Shown here: piece after piece, positions 6,752 through 14,423 of the stretch
Layout: every line of letters starts with the position of its first letter
Numbering within the stretch: the stretch's first letter is position 1
NCBI GenBank assembly: GCA_027062625.1
Contig: JAMOSZ010000023.1
Location: 1-45,935 of the forward strand
Direction of reading: 5' to 3'
DNA length: 45,935 nucleotides
DNA from: Nautiliaceae bacterium
GTDB taxonomy: Bacteria > Campylobacterota > Campylobacteria > Campylobacterales > Nautiliaceae
Notes under the pieces: generated by a model
The model's input: only the letters and a program-made list of their open reading frames with translations
What the model was told of the DNA's origin: nothing
The model's database searches: none
Made by a program: the position numbers and the translations under genes

Positions 6752-7381
6752 CTACTGCTTTGCAGCGTTTTCTTTTAAAAATCTTCTAAATTCGTTTCTA
6801 AGCGAAGTCCATTTGATGAGGTATTTTGCCCTTACTTTATCTTTAAAGATATTAAATGTAAAGTCTTTTAACTCTTTTAACGCTTTTTCAAATTCATTTA
6901 AAAGCTCAATCCATTCTTTTGCCTTATTGCTTCTTTTAATCCTATCATTAAATGTATCAATTCTTATAAGGGCTTCAAACAATATATCTTCATCCTCATC
7001 ATTGCTTACAAACACCTCAACCATAGGAGAATTTACCCTGTTTATAAGTCTTATTTTTGTATTTACGGCAGTTGCAAGAAGCTTTGAATAATCCACATCC
7101 CCGAACTCTTTTGTAAATTCAATAATTTTTCTTGCAGTTTCTAAAACTTTGTTAAATTTTTCTTCAATTGCTTTTTTATCTTCATCTCCTATTTGAAATC
7201 CCCAGAGTTCCATCACGGCTTCTTTAATATATGCCGCCTCTCTCGTAATTTTTGCAAATCTGTCCCTTATAATCGGAGAATTAAAAACATATACCACGCT
7301 GTTTGCCGGATTTTCCCTTACAACCTGGATTTTTTTAGCTTTATACGCATTTGGATTGATGTTTAGTTTTTTTTGTGCCAT
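6752..7381 (-). CDS. Unknown protein, last gene of minus-strand accessory operon
   Basis: 209 residues, charged, mostly helical with likely coiled coil (about 80-110 and 155-205). The SPMVEVFVSNDEDEDILFEALIRIDTFNDRI type segment (about 125-150), a short Ser-Pro motif followed by an acidic helix, faintly recalls DUF1845/AcaB proteins of integrative elements, but not enough for assignment. Start ATG 7381 has a GGAGTTAG leader one base away, the same leader used by the plus-strand cluster, and a second identical GGAGTTAG lies 24 bases further upstream (7407-7414). This is the only gene of its operon with that leader. Confidence 0.55.
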   Translation of the reverse strand: MAQKKLNINPNAYKAKKIQVVRENPANSVVYVFNSPIIRDRFAKITREAAYIKEAVMELWGFQIGDEDKKAIEEKFNKVLETARKIIEFTKEFGDVDYSKLLATAVNTKIRLINRVNSPMVEVFVSNDEDEDILFEALIRIDTFNDRIKRSNKAKEWIELLNEFEKALKELKDFTFNIFKDKVRAKYLIKWTSLRNEFRRFLKENAAKQ

Positions 7382-7429
7382 TCTAACTCCTTTTTCTAAA
7401 AATTTTCTAACTCCTTTTGGAGTATTTTA

Positions 7430-7642
7430 TTATATAGTTTCTTTAACCATTTTCTCAATTACTTTTAATAATTTTTGGGCAATTTTTTCAAAATTTTCCT
7501 CATACAGCTTCGGTTCTATCAAAACCACCTCATTATTGTCAAAACCGCACATAGAATATACTTTTTGTGTTTTAAGCTCAAGAAAATAGTTATCCCTTAA
7601 CGGGATAAAAGTGTTTTTAAATTCTTTAACCAAGACTCTCAT
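7430..7642 (-). CDS. Small protein of unknown function
   Basis: 70 residues. Start overlaps the stop of the upstream gene (ATGA), so translation is coupled. N-terminal half likely beta (PLRDNYFLELKTQKVYSM), C-terminal amphipathic helix (ENFEKIAQKLLKVIEKMVK). No family recognised. Confidence 0.55.
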   Translation of the reverse strand: MRVLVKEFKNTFIPLRDNYFLELKTQKVYSMCGFDNNEVVLIEPKLYEENFEKIAQKLLKVIEKMVKETI

Positions 7643-8064
7643 AATTTCCCCTCTAAAATATTGTTTAAAATTCCTTTTGCTTCTTTAACAAGCCTGTCGC
7701 ATTTATTGGATATAACGGGATAGGGGATATTTTTAATTTCAAACCTGTTTGTATTCTCCAAAGCGTCCAAATCTTTATTTTTTACGCATAAAATATTAAA
7801 ATCGGTTTTGTTTTGCGAATTTGCTATATCTTTTACCAAATCTTTAATGTTTTGAAATCCTCCTCCTTTTGCTCCTACACTGTCAAATGAATAAAAACCT
7901 TTATAATCAAAATAAACTGCTTTATTCGTAACAACGACAGGGGCGCATAAGTGATAAAAATTTGATTTTTCTTCTTCTATTAAAAAATAAACATTTAATA
8001 TCTTTTCATCTTTGTCAAGATATTTTGAAATACCGTTTCTCATATCAATTCTTTTTTTTACCAT
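7639..8064 (-). CDS. Protein of unknown function
   Basis: 141 residues from ATG 8064; the GTG one codon upstream is in frame, but ATG with GAGGAG seven bases before it is preferred. The start overlaps the preceding stop by one base (TGATG). Mixed alpha/beta composition, no TM segment, a Gly-rich stretch (AKGGGF) near residue 66 and a C-terminal helix. No motif recognised; a stand-alone soluble protein of the accessory operon. Confidence 0.55.
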   Translation of the reverse strand: MVKKRIDMRNGISKYLDKDEKILNVYFLIEEEKSNFYHLCAPVVVTNKAVYFDYKGFYSFDSVGAKGGGFQNIKDLVKDIANSQNKTDFNILCVKNKDLDALENTNRFEIKNIPYPVISNKCDRLVKEAKGILNNILEGKL

Positions 8065-8258
8065 CACATCTCCTCTAATTTAAGTTTATATACATTGCCA
8101 ATAATTAAATACTCAATTTTTTTGTTTCTTCTTTTCTTTTTTTTTGCTTTTTGTGCTTTTTTAATAACTGGTATGGGAACTTTTGAATTTTTATCAAACT
8201 CATATCCTTGGATTGAAAATCCAAGTTTTTTGGCCTGGGAAATTGGTATTTTAATCAT
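8064..8258 (-). CDS. Small highly basic protein
   Basis: 64 residues with a long Lys/Arg run around residues 33-47 (KKAQKAKKKKRRNKK). Probably binds nucleic acid or a membrane surface. Coupled to both neighbours by overlapping stop/start codons. No family recognised. Confidence 0.5.
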   Translation of the reverse strand: MIKIPISQAKKLGFSIQGYEFDKNSKVPIPVIKKAQKAKKKKRRNKKIEYLIIGNVYKLKLEEM

Positions 8259-8455
8259 CCTTCAAATCCAAATTTTCTTTTGAATTCTTTTACCTTTTCG
8301 ACATCATAAGCTCCCCGTTTTATAATATGGCCGCTTTTTAGATAAATCACTATCTCATATTTGTTAGCTGCTTGAGTATTGATTTCAAATGAAACCACTT
8401 CGTTTTTTTGAAGATAGAAATTCGGTTCTATTTTTATTAAATTAATATAACTCAT
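8255..8455 (-). CDS. Small protein of unknown function
   Basis: 66 residues, strand-rich (EVVSFEINTQAANKYEIVIYL), ending in a basic helix. Start immediately follows the stop of the preceding gene; its own stop overlaps the next start (ATGA). No family recognised. Confidence 0.5.
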   Translation of the reverse strand: MSYINLIKIEPNFYLQKNEVVSFEINTQAANKYEIVIYLKSGHIIKRGAYDVEKVKEFKRKFGFEG

Positions 8456-8719
8456 TTATTCCTCCTTAAAGAATTTTTCTTTCATTTCTTTTAAGATTTC
8501 TTCAACTTCATTCATCACTCTATCGTGAATAATTTTTGCAATTTTACTTCTTTTATTTGCATCATATTTAAAGTTATAAGCAATTTCAAGTTTTTTAATT
8601 TCATCTTTTTGAAACGGAATACATAGTCTTTCTTTTATTATTTTTTCAGCAATTTCTTTTAATCTCTCTTCATCATCTTTTTCGTTTTGTAAATTTTGAA
8701 ATGTATTGCGTTCTTCCAT
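8456..8719 (-). CDS. First gene of minus-strand accessory operon, charged helical protein
   Basis: 87 residues, extremely charged, almost wholly helical (coiled-coil-like Glu/Lys pattern). Start ATG 8719 is preceded by AAAGGAG. As first gene behind a promoter with a long inverted repeat it could be a regulator, but no HTH or RHH motif is evident. Confidence 0.55.
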   Translation of the reverse strand: MEERNTFQNLQNEKDDEERLKEIAEKIIKERLCIPFQKDEIKKLEIAYNFKYDANKRSKIAKIIHDRVMNEVEEILKEMKEKFFKEE

Positions 8720-8752
8720 TTATTCTCCTTTTTTTCGTTTTTTATATATGTC

Positions 8753-8799
8753 ATTATAGTAAAAAAAATGTTATTTAATCAAATGTATAAATAACATTT
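8753..8799 (-). promoter_or_regulatory. Promoter with inverted-repeat operator candidate
   Basis: On the minus strand a perfect TATAAT (8753-8758) precedes the six-gene accessory operon by about 35 bp. Directly upstream, 8766-8799 holds AAATGTTATTTA and its exact reverse complement separated by 10 bp. The repeat covers the -35 position, as expected of a repressor operator. Confidence 0.6.
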
Positions 8800-8885
8800 A
8801 GGCAAAATAAGCGGTTTTTTTCTTAAAAATAGGGTAAAATAAGGCTTAAAGTGTATAAATAATATATCATTATTTCATATCTTTT

Positions 8886-8894
8886 TGATATAAT
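8886..8894 (+). promoter_or_regulatory. Extended -10 promoter for the recombinase
   Basis: TGATATAAT on the plus strand, about 110 bp before the recombinase start. The rest of the 8720-9005 gap is AT-rich, with the operator region at its left end. Confidence 0.45.
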
Positions 8895-9005
8895 TTAATT
8901 AACAGAGTTAAAAAATGAAAAATTTTGCTTAAAAGAGTGTTTAAAATAAAAAAATTCCAAGAAAGTTAAATTTTTTAAGAATAAAAAAATAAAGGATTTT
9001 AAAAA

Positions 9006-9959
9006 ATGAACAAAATAAGCACTTTTAATGAATTGCTGGAATGGAAAAAAAGATATTTTGATGAATTGAAACTAAAAAGCAATTCAGAAAATACTTTTAA
9101 AACTTATCAACGAGCGTTAAATGAGTTTTTTTCTTTTTTGGAATTTGGGTTGGGTGAAAATGGCTTGGATGAGTTAAGGTGGGAGGATTTTAACAAATTT
9201 TTATTTAATGCTTTTTTACAAAATTTAAAAATCAGGTTAAATGAAAAAAGCGTAAATCTTTATATGAGAATAGTTAAAAACTTTTTAAAATACATTGCAG
9301 AACATAACGAAGAGGGAATAGACCCATATTATAAAATAGAAAATGTAAAACCTTTAAAAGAACCGGTGGAAGAGATAACAGTATTTGAAGAAGATGAGCT
9401 TGAGAAGATAGACAGAACTCTATTTAGACTGCTTGATAAGACAAAAGAATATTCCAAATACAAAAACCTTTTGTGTATTCTTTTTATAAGATATACCGGA
9501 ATGAGGGCGGATGAATGCTTATCTTTGCAGATAAAAGACATAAATATACAAGAAGACGGAATTAAACTGATAGTTACGGGAAAGGGCAATAAACAAAGAC
9601 CTCTTTATTTAGACATAGCTTTTTTGCCTTATATAAAAAAAATGCTGGATTTAAGAGAAAAACACAACATAAAAAGCCAATATTTCTTTGCCACTAAAAA
9701 CGATAAAAAAAGCACAATCCAGGGTCTTTACAGGGCAAATAAAAAGCTTTTAAAAGAAGCTGGAATAAAAGATAAAAATAAAATCGGGCTGCATACTTAC
9801 AGGCATACATTCGCCTCGCTGCTGGTGACTGAAGATGTAAATATGGAAACAATAAAAGAGATTTTGGGACACTCAAACATTCTTACCACAAGCAGATATT
9901 ATGCAAGAACAAATGAAAAAGCCAAAAAAAAGAGTATGTTAAAAATTCAAAAAAGATAA
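9006..9959 (+). CDS. Tyrosine recombinase (XerC/D-like integrase)
   Basis: 317 residues. N-terminal SAM-like core-binding domain (about 8-105), then the catalytic domain with all expected residues: R167 in TGMRADE, a beta-hairpin Lys in GKGNKQR (K193), H263 and R266 in HTYRH, H289 in LGHSN, and nucleophile Y298 nine residues later in TTSRYYAR. Such enzymes either resolve plasmid dimers or integrate and excise mobile DNA. The gene is alone behind its own promoter, without an excisionase beside it, and the plasmid has its own origin and partition genes. That favours dimer resolution or site-specific rearrangement, though integration cannot be excluded. I found no certain core site; the 28-bp palindrome at 6686 is one candidate. 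Confidence 0.9.
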   Translation: MNKISTFNELLEWKKRYFDELKLKSNSENTFKTYQRALNEFFSFLEFGLGENGLDELRWEDFNKFLFNAFLQNLKIRLNEKSVNLYMRIVKNFLKYIAEHNEEGIDPYYKIENVKPLKEPVEEITVFEEDELEKIDRTLFRLLDKTKEYSKYKNLLCILFIRYTGMRADECLSLQIKDINIQEDGIKLIVTGKGNKQRPLYLDIAFLPYIKKMLDLREKHNIKSQYFFATKNDKKSTIQGLYRANKKLLKEAGIKDKNKIGLHTYRHTFASLLVTEDVNMETIKEILGHSNILTTSRYYARTNEKAKKKSMLKIQKR

Positions 9960-9985
9960 AGTAATATAAAAAAAGGAGAAAAAAA

Positions 9986-10094
9986 ATGACTTCAATACAA
10001 TCAAAAAGACCTGAATTTTGACACAAAAATTGCAGAAGTTATCGGTGCGGTTATAATGTTAATTGGTGCATTATTAATTTACGGGAGTTTATGA
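9986..10094 (+). pseudogene. Frameshifted small TM protein downstream of the recombinase
   Basis: A good RBS (AAAGGAG) precedes ATG 9986, but the frame stops after 11 codons (MTSIQSKRPEF). Removing one T from the TTTT run at 10016-10019 joins it to a hydrophobic frame, DTKIAEVIGAVIMLIGALL and a short tail, ending at TGA 10092-10094. The joined product would be about 35 residues with one TM segment, like the micropeptide at 4026. Either the gene is broken, or a +1 slip or a sequencing error in the T-run restores it. Confidence 0.4.
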
Positions 10095-10110
10095 CTCCCC
10101 TATTGTTTTT
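10083..10110 (+). terminator. Rho-independent terminator
   Basis: GGGAGT and ACTCCC pair around a five-base loop, followed within a few bases by a T-rich tract (TATTGTTTTTT). It ends the recombinase transcript before the convergent tra operon. Confidence 0.6.
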
Positions 10111-10162
10111 TGCAACTTACTTAACATAAGATATATTCTCTTAAAAAGAGTCTTACTACCCT

Positions 10163-10939
10163 CTAAGCGCTTAAACCTAAGAAATACTTTATCTTTTTAA
10201 AAAATGGCAAATACTTAATAATATCAATTTTGTTTATGTCATCATAAACCTGGATTCCATTCTTTCCTATAATTTCAATATTGTAACTATACAACCACAT
10301 CAGCCAATTCTCTTCTTTATTTTCTATTAAATCTCTTTCCTTTGATGAGATTATAACTTGATAATTATATTTCTCAAGTTCTTTTTTTATGAGATAGAAC
10401 TTTTCCATTAAGTTATAATCAATCACATATTCGGTCTTAGTTATACCAGATATTTTTGTATAGCTTTTATCAAATGCTCTTATTACTTTTGCTAAAGCCG
10501 TTCGGTGATTTCCATCACCATCGACAAACGCTATTTTCTTATTGTCCTGCGTATTAAATTCAGAGTAAAATATAGTAGGAGATTTTGGTTCTTTATCATA
10601 GTAGTATTGAGGGTTTTTCAAAAGTAAGGGTATATTGATATCCATCTTTATACCCTTTTCTAACATTCCCAGATATGTCATTCCAATATATTTTAGATGG
10701 TCAGTGCCAACGATTTTATCTATTTCGACCTCATCCTCTCTTTTCCATTTTTTAGATACTATAAAAGGCGACACTTTATTTTTAAAATGCTGAAGAGAAT
10801 AAATTTTTTGATTAAGAATATCAAAATTCCAAAAATCATCCTTTAAAGTTTCTATACTTTTTTTAAAACATTCCTGAATGTTTTTGTTATTACATTGTAT
10901 TTTTTTTAAGAGACTATTTATTGGTAAATTTCCTTGCAT
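10163..10939 (-). CDS. ParB/sulfiredoxin-fold protein at the end of the tra operon
   Basis: 258 residues. FVDGDGNHRTALAK at 138-151 is the phosphate-binding GxxNHR motif of the ParB/Srx superfamily; the preceding region (about 68-137) has the strand and helix pattern expected before it. The rest is charged and lacks the HTH of partition ParB proteins, so a partition role is unlikely. Stand-alone ParB-like domains can be nucleases or NTP-binding enzymes. It lies 8 bp after traN and is the last gene of the minus-strand transfer operon. Its Asp-rich variant (DGDGNHR) is worth noting. True partition ParB is at 37.0 kb. Confidence 0.6.
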   Translation of the reverse strand: MQGNLPINSLLKKIQCNNKNIQECFKKSIETLKDDFWNFDILNQKIYSLQHFKNKVSPFIVSKKWKREDEVEIDKIVGTDHLKYIGMTYLGMLEKGIKMDINIPLLLKNPQYYYDKEPKSPTIFYSEFNTQDNKKIAFVDGDGNHRTALAKVIRAFDKSYTKISGITKTEYVIDYNLMEKFYLIKKELEKYNYQVIISSKERDLIENKEENWLMWLYSYNIEIIGKNGIQVYDDINKIDIIKYLPFFKKIKYFLGLSA

Positions 10940-10947
10940 AACCTCTC

Positions 10948-13257
10948 CTACTCTACTTTTGTATTTTCAATCTGATTTTCTACGCTATTTTTTATATAAC
11001 TACTTATACCGTCTGCTACCTGTTGCGAAAAATTTTGAGTTATATCTTCATAATAATCACTTAAGTCCATTTTTGAAAAATCAAGTTTTTGGAATTCTTC
11101 TGGTCTAAAACCACGACAATTTGGATGTTTTGCATCACCCCAACTCATTTTTAACTGCTCTCTACCCTGCTCTTGTATTATTCTCGCAAGTTTTGAATTA
11201 AAGCAGCAATAAGTTTTTTTGTGCTGAACGCAAACTTTCGTAAACGCTAAATTTACCTTTTTGGAACAATACTTTCCTACATAATGGCATTGCTTCTGGT
11301 CATTTTTTTTAGCAAGCAGCTTCTCTTCATCTTTACATTGAACAAGACCTAAAAACACTTTGTCTTTATCGCAGCACCCCCCGCCAGATAATCCAAAATA
11401 TGCATCATCGCTTCTACATCTCATATCTTTCCCGTTAAATATATATAACTGACCGCTACAACTTCCATCGTTATTCCATCCGTCATTTTCTTTATCGTTT
11501 ATTCCAACTGGGGTGTCATCAGTGGTTACATTATAATCACCCTTTCCCTCTCCAAAGCACGGAAAAGGAGAACATTGCCATTGGTTATCTACCATTACGC
11601 ATTTTCTATCAGGCGCGGGAACACAGGTAAAACTTTTTGCCTTACAATTGTTTGGTGGAGGAGTTGGGGAATTACAACTATCGGGAACTCCATCTCCGTT
11701 AGTATCTATTAAATCCTCTTGGCTTTTAGGCTTACAATCGCCTCCAGGGTCTTGCGGTTCATACTCTTCACCATATTCATTTGCCCCCGAACAAAGATAT
11801 TTATAGTAAGTATAAACAATCGGTGCTTCTCCACAAAGATTATTATCAACTACATCCATACCATCAGGACATATAGGGTCATATTCTATCTTCTGATAAA
11901 TAGGCATATATCCATAAACTTCATCTCTTATTTTCCACCCTTGCCCATCATAAGTATTACCGATATATACATACAACTGGTTTCCCACTCTTTTAAATCT
12001 TGCATAAATTCCGTCCATATAAGTCCATCGGACAAGTTGCTGACGATACCACGGGTCAACATAGGGCGTATAATAATGAGCATCTGCCCAGCTTTCCGCA
12101 GGAGACCTCATCAACCCGGTATCATAGTTTGGATTGCTCTCAGCAGCCTTTAGATTAAGAGTTCCGTTATACACCCTACTCCAACCCCCTTTCCCGTCAT
12201 ATGTATGTAATTGCTCTAAATACACACTGGATGGAGAATAACATTTATACCTTAGTTTTGTTACAAATCTTTTTCCGCCCCATATTTTTATCTCTCCTTT
12301 AGGAACCCCGGCTATTCCTTTATTAATAAATCCTCTTTCTCCAAACTCGTGCCAGTTCCCGTCACAATTTATTTTTGTGACTTCTTTAACACATTTTTTT
12401 ATATCTTCATCATATTCGCCCTCAGGGCATATAATGGTATTTACTACACATTTATTTAATTCTTTTGAATAAGAAGTTCCCTTAGGACACGCAATATTAA
12501 GTTTATACGCAATGCTGTATCCATCTTTATAACTCCAGGTTTCTCGACAAGGAGCAAGTGCTACCGGACAGTAATATTCGCCGTTTGGGTCTTTTAAGCA
12601 ATTGTGACTCTCTCCAGGAACAACCTCCCCTGAAGTATTGTCATAAATTTTAGTATTACATTTGGCACCGCTCCAGGTTTCATCAACTTCGGTTGGGGGA
12701 GTATAACACTCAGGCATTTTTTCACATTCGATTAGAGCATAATGTTTTACCGGGTTATTATATTCATCGAAATGATTTCCGAAATCAGCCCATTTTCCAT
12801 CCAACGAACTTATTGCCACCCAATGCTCACCAAGAGGTGATACCATCTGTTTGCCATTTTGTATATCATATTCCTTCACTAAGTTATCGGGTTGTCTTGT
12901 GGCCCAATTTTTGTATATAAGCGCTCCTCCTTTTATAGTTAAGAACCTGCTATCATCAAAAAGACAGTTTGCACCGCCATAACAATAATTACTTGTATAT
13001 TGTGGGTCATAAATTCCAATCCATGCATATTTTGGGGTAGGAATTAAAGATTTTAAAAAATCATTCTCATTTTTGTCATTTGGGATAGCAAGATAACATC
13101 CCTCACTTTCGGCAAGCTGTTTGGCTTGTAAAAAAGTAAGTTTGCTTTTTGTGGTAGTATAGTAATGTCCGTTATACTTTTTAAACTCTTCTATATCTGA
13201 ACAATTAAATGCATTAAGAAAACTTAATAATAAAATACTAACTTTTAAAAATTTCAC
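10948..13257 (-). CDS. traN: TraN-like mating-pair stabilisation protein with N-terminal C-type lectin-like domain
   Basis: 769 residues, very Cys-rich, secreted (signal peptide about 1-18). F-family TraN is an outer-membrane protein that stabilises mating pairs by binding a recipient surface receptor. The C-terminal part is clearly TraN: KTYCCFNSKLARIIQEQG at 681-698, then PNCRGFRPEEFQKLDFS with DLSDYY. Residues 24-180 look like a C-type lectin domain: GCYLAI (C54), WIGI 79-82, NWATRQPDN 117-125, EHWVAIS, GKWADF with the W156-x-D158 motif, and C178 near ALIEC. Such a domain is not part of F TraN. It could bind glycans on recipients. Middle region is Cys-rich repeats. Start ATG 13257 follows GGAG. 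Confidence 0.8.
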   Translation of the reverse strand: MKFLKVSILLLSFLNAFNCSDIEEFKKYNGHYYTTTKSKLTFLQAKQLAESEGCYLAIPNDKNENDFLKSLIPTPKYAWIGIYDPQYTSNYCYGGANCLFDDSRFLTIKGGALIYKNWATRQPDNLVKEYDIQNGKQMVSPLGEHWVAISSLDGKWADFGNHFDEYNNPVKHYALIECEKMPECYTPPTEVDETWSGAKCNTKIYDNTSGEVVPGESHNCLKDPNGEYYCPVALAPCRETWSYKDGYSIAYKLNIACPKGTSYSKELNKCVVNTIICPEGEYDEDIKKCVKEVTKINCDGNWHEFGERGFINKGIAGVPKGEIKIWGGKRFVTKLRYKCYSPSSVYLEQLHTYDGKGGWSRVYNGTLNLKAAESNPNYDTGLMRSPAESWADAHYYTPYVDPWYRQQLVRWTYMDGIYARFKRVGNQLYVYIGNTYDGQGWKIRDEVYGYMPIYQKIEYDPICPDGMDVVDNNLCGEAPIVYTYYKYLCSGANEYGEEYEPQDPGGDCKPKSQEDLIDTNGDGVPDSCNSPTPPPNNCKAKSFTCVPAPDRKCVMVDNQWQCSPFPCFGEGKGDYNVTTDDTPVGINDKENDGWNNDGSCSGQLYIFNGKDMRCRSDDAYFGLSGGGCCDKDKVFLGLVQCKDEEKLLAKKNDQKQCHYVGKYCSKKVNLAFTKVCVQHKKTYCCFNSKLARIIQEQGREQLKMSWGDAKHPNCRGFRPEEFQKLDFSKMDLSDYYEDITQNFSQQVADGISSYIKNSVENQIENTKVE

Positions 13258-13259
13258 AT

Positions 13260-14423
13260 TTACTCCTTGGAACAGGTGAGGTCTTTGACGGCTTGCTCAA
13301 TTCCGTTTAAAGCACTTACAACTTCTGCAAAATCATTTATTTTACCGCAATCGTGCTTAATACTTCGTCCTTCTTCTACCGGGCAATACCAATTTCCGTC
13401 AGTATTTTTTCTACATTCTATAATTTCACTTTTTTTGGTAGTGGCAGATGAGGTGGAGGTTTTGTTTGTATTATCAGAGTAAGATTGTGTATCTTTTTCA
13501 ATCCACTCAACTTCACAAAACTCAACTTTTTTTATATCTCCTACAAACACTTTTCCGCTTACATCTCTGTTACCGTCATTATAAGAGTAAGTGCCGTCTG
13601 AATATTTTGAATTTTGGGATACGGTATTATATTTAGATTTTAAAGAATTTTTATATTCATCATTTACACTTGAATTTTTATCTTCATTTTGAGTTATTTC
13701 ATATAAAAGTGTATAGTTTTCGCTTTTTTTTGCTTCTTCGGTTTTTTCATTAAGAGAAGCTGAACTCATCCCGGCTGGAATATTTTTTCCGCCGCAATTC
13801 ATACCTTTTCCATACAAATAAGCAATAGTCCCGTCAATTCCCGCATTTGAGATTATATAATAGCTATGATTTAACACCGAGGAAAATATCCCCGTAAGAG
13901 TTGATAATGTCTGATTATAATTTTTATACACATCTCCGCAGGAGCTGTTTATACAATAGCAACCCCAAACATTTGGCGCTTCAACTTTTTTTAAAGAAAA
14001 ATCGGTCCCGTTAAATTGAACTTGATAATACTTACAATTATTCCAAGTTCCGCTGTTACATTTTATAACGCCGTTTGCACAAACTCCACTTATATTATAA
14101 AATACAAAACTTTTCTCATATTTATCATCAAGGTTTAAATCAGCTTGGATATTTATATTAATGTCACCGCCGTTTCCCGGATAATAAGTAAGTTTTAGTA
14201 TTTTATATTCCCGACCGCAATCAAGCGATACATTGGCGCTTTTTGAGTTATCCAGAGTATATAATTTTTGCTCTTGTGTGATAGGTTTTTTTACTCTTTT
14301 TTCAAAATTATTTTTATATTCGCCTAACATTCTTTCTACCTGTTTACTTCCTTCATCCCAATACTGACTTTGCCCGGCAAATAATATAAAAGGAAAGATG
14401 AAAAAAATTTTTTTATAGCCCAT
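13260..14423 (-). CDS. Secreted Cys-containing protein of the tra operon, function unknown
   Basis: 387 residues with a signal peptide (GYKKIFFIFPFILFAG). Periplasmic or surface, Ser/Asn-rich, about 14 Cys including VWGCYCINSSCG near residue 170 and the paired C near ECRKNTDGNWYCPVEEG (about 350). The CP..NG.W.CP style motif recurs in the adjacent TraN (DPNGEYYCP), so the two proteins may share a small disulfide-bonded module or interact. It overlaps traH by 11 bp and stops 2 bp before traN. I cannot place it in a named Tra family. Confidence 0.5.
   Translation of the reverse strand: MGYKKIFFIFPFILFAGQSQYWDEGSKQVERMLGEYKNNFEKRVKKPITQEQKLYTLDNSKSANVSLDCGREYKILKLTYYPGNGGDININIQADLNLDDKYEKSFVFYNISGVCANGVIKCNSGTWNNCKYYQVQFNGTDFSLKKVEAPNVWGCYCINSSCGDVYKNYNQTLSTLTGIFSSVLNHSYYIISNAGIDGTIAYLYGKGMNCGGKNIPAGMSSASLNEKTEEAKKSENYTLLYEITQNEDKNSSVNDEYKNSLKSKYNTVSQNSKYSDGTYSYNDGNRDVSGKVFVGDIKKVEFCEVEWIEKDTQSYSDNTNKTSTSSATTKKSEIIECRKNTDGNWYCPVEEGRSIKHDCGKINDFAEVVSALNGIEQAVKDLTCSKE

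Noticed and set aside
9006-9959. Integrase as proof that the element is an integrated ICE
   Set aside because: Iteron origin, Rep, ParA/ParB favour a plasmid; no attachment-site pair or tRNA gene is visible in the window.
11719-12153. Plus-strand frames antisense to traN, traH and topoisomerase
   Set aside because: Shadow frames with no RBS or family features; the minus-strand genes explain the sequence.
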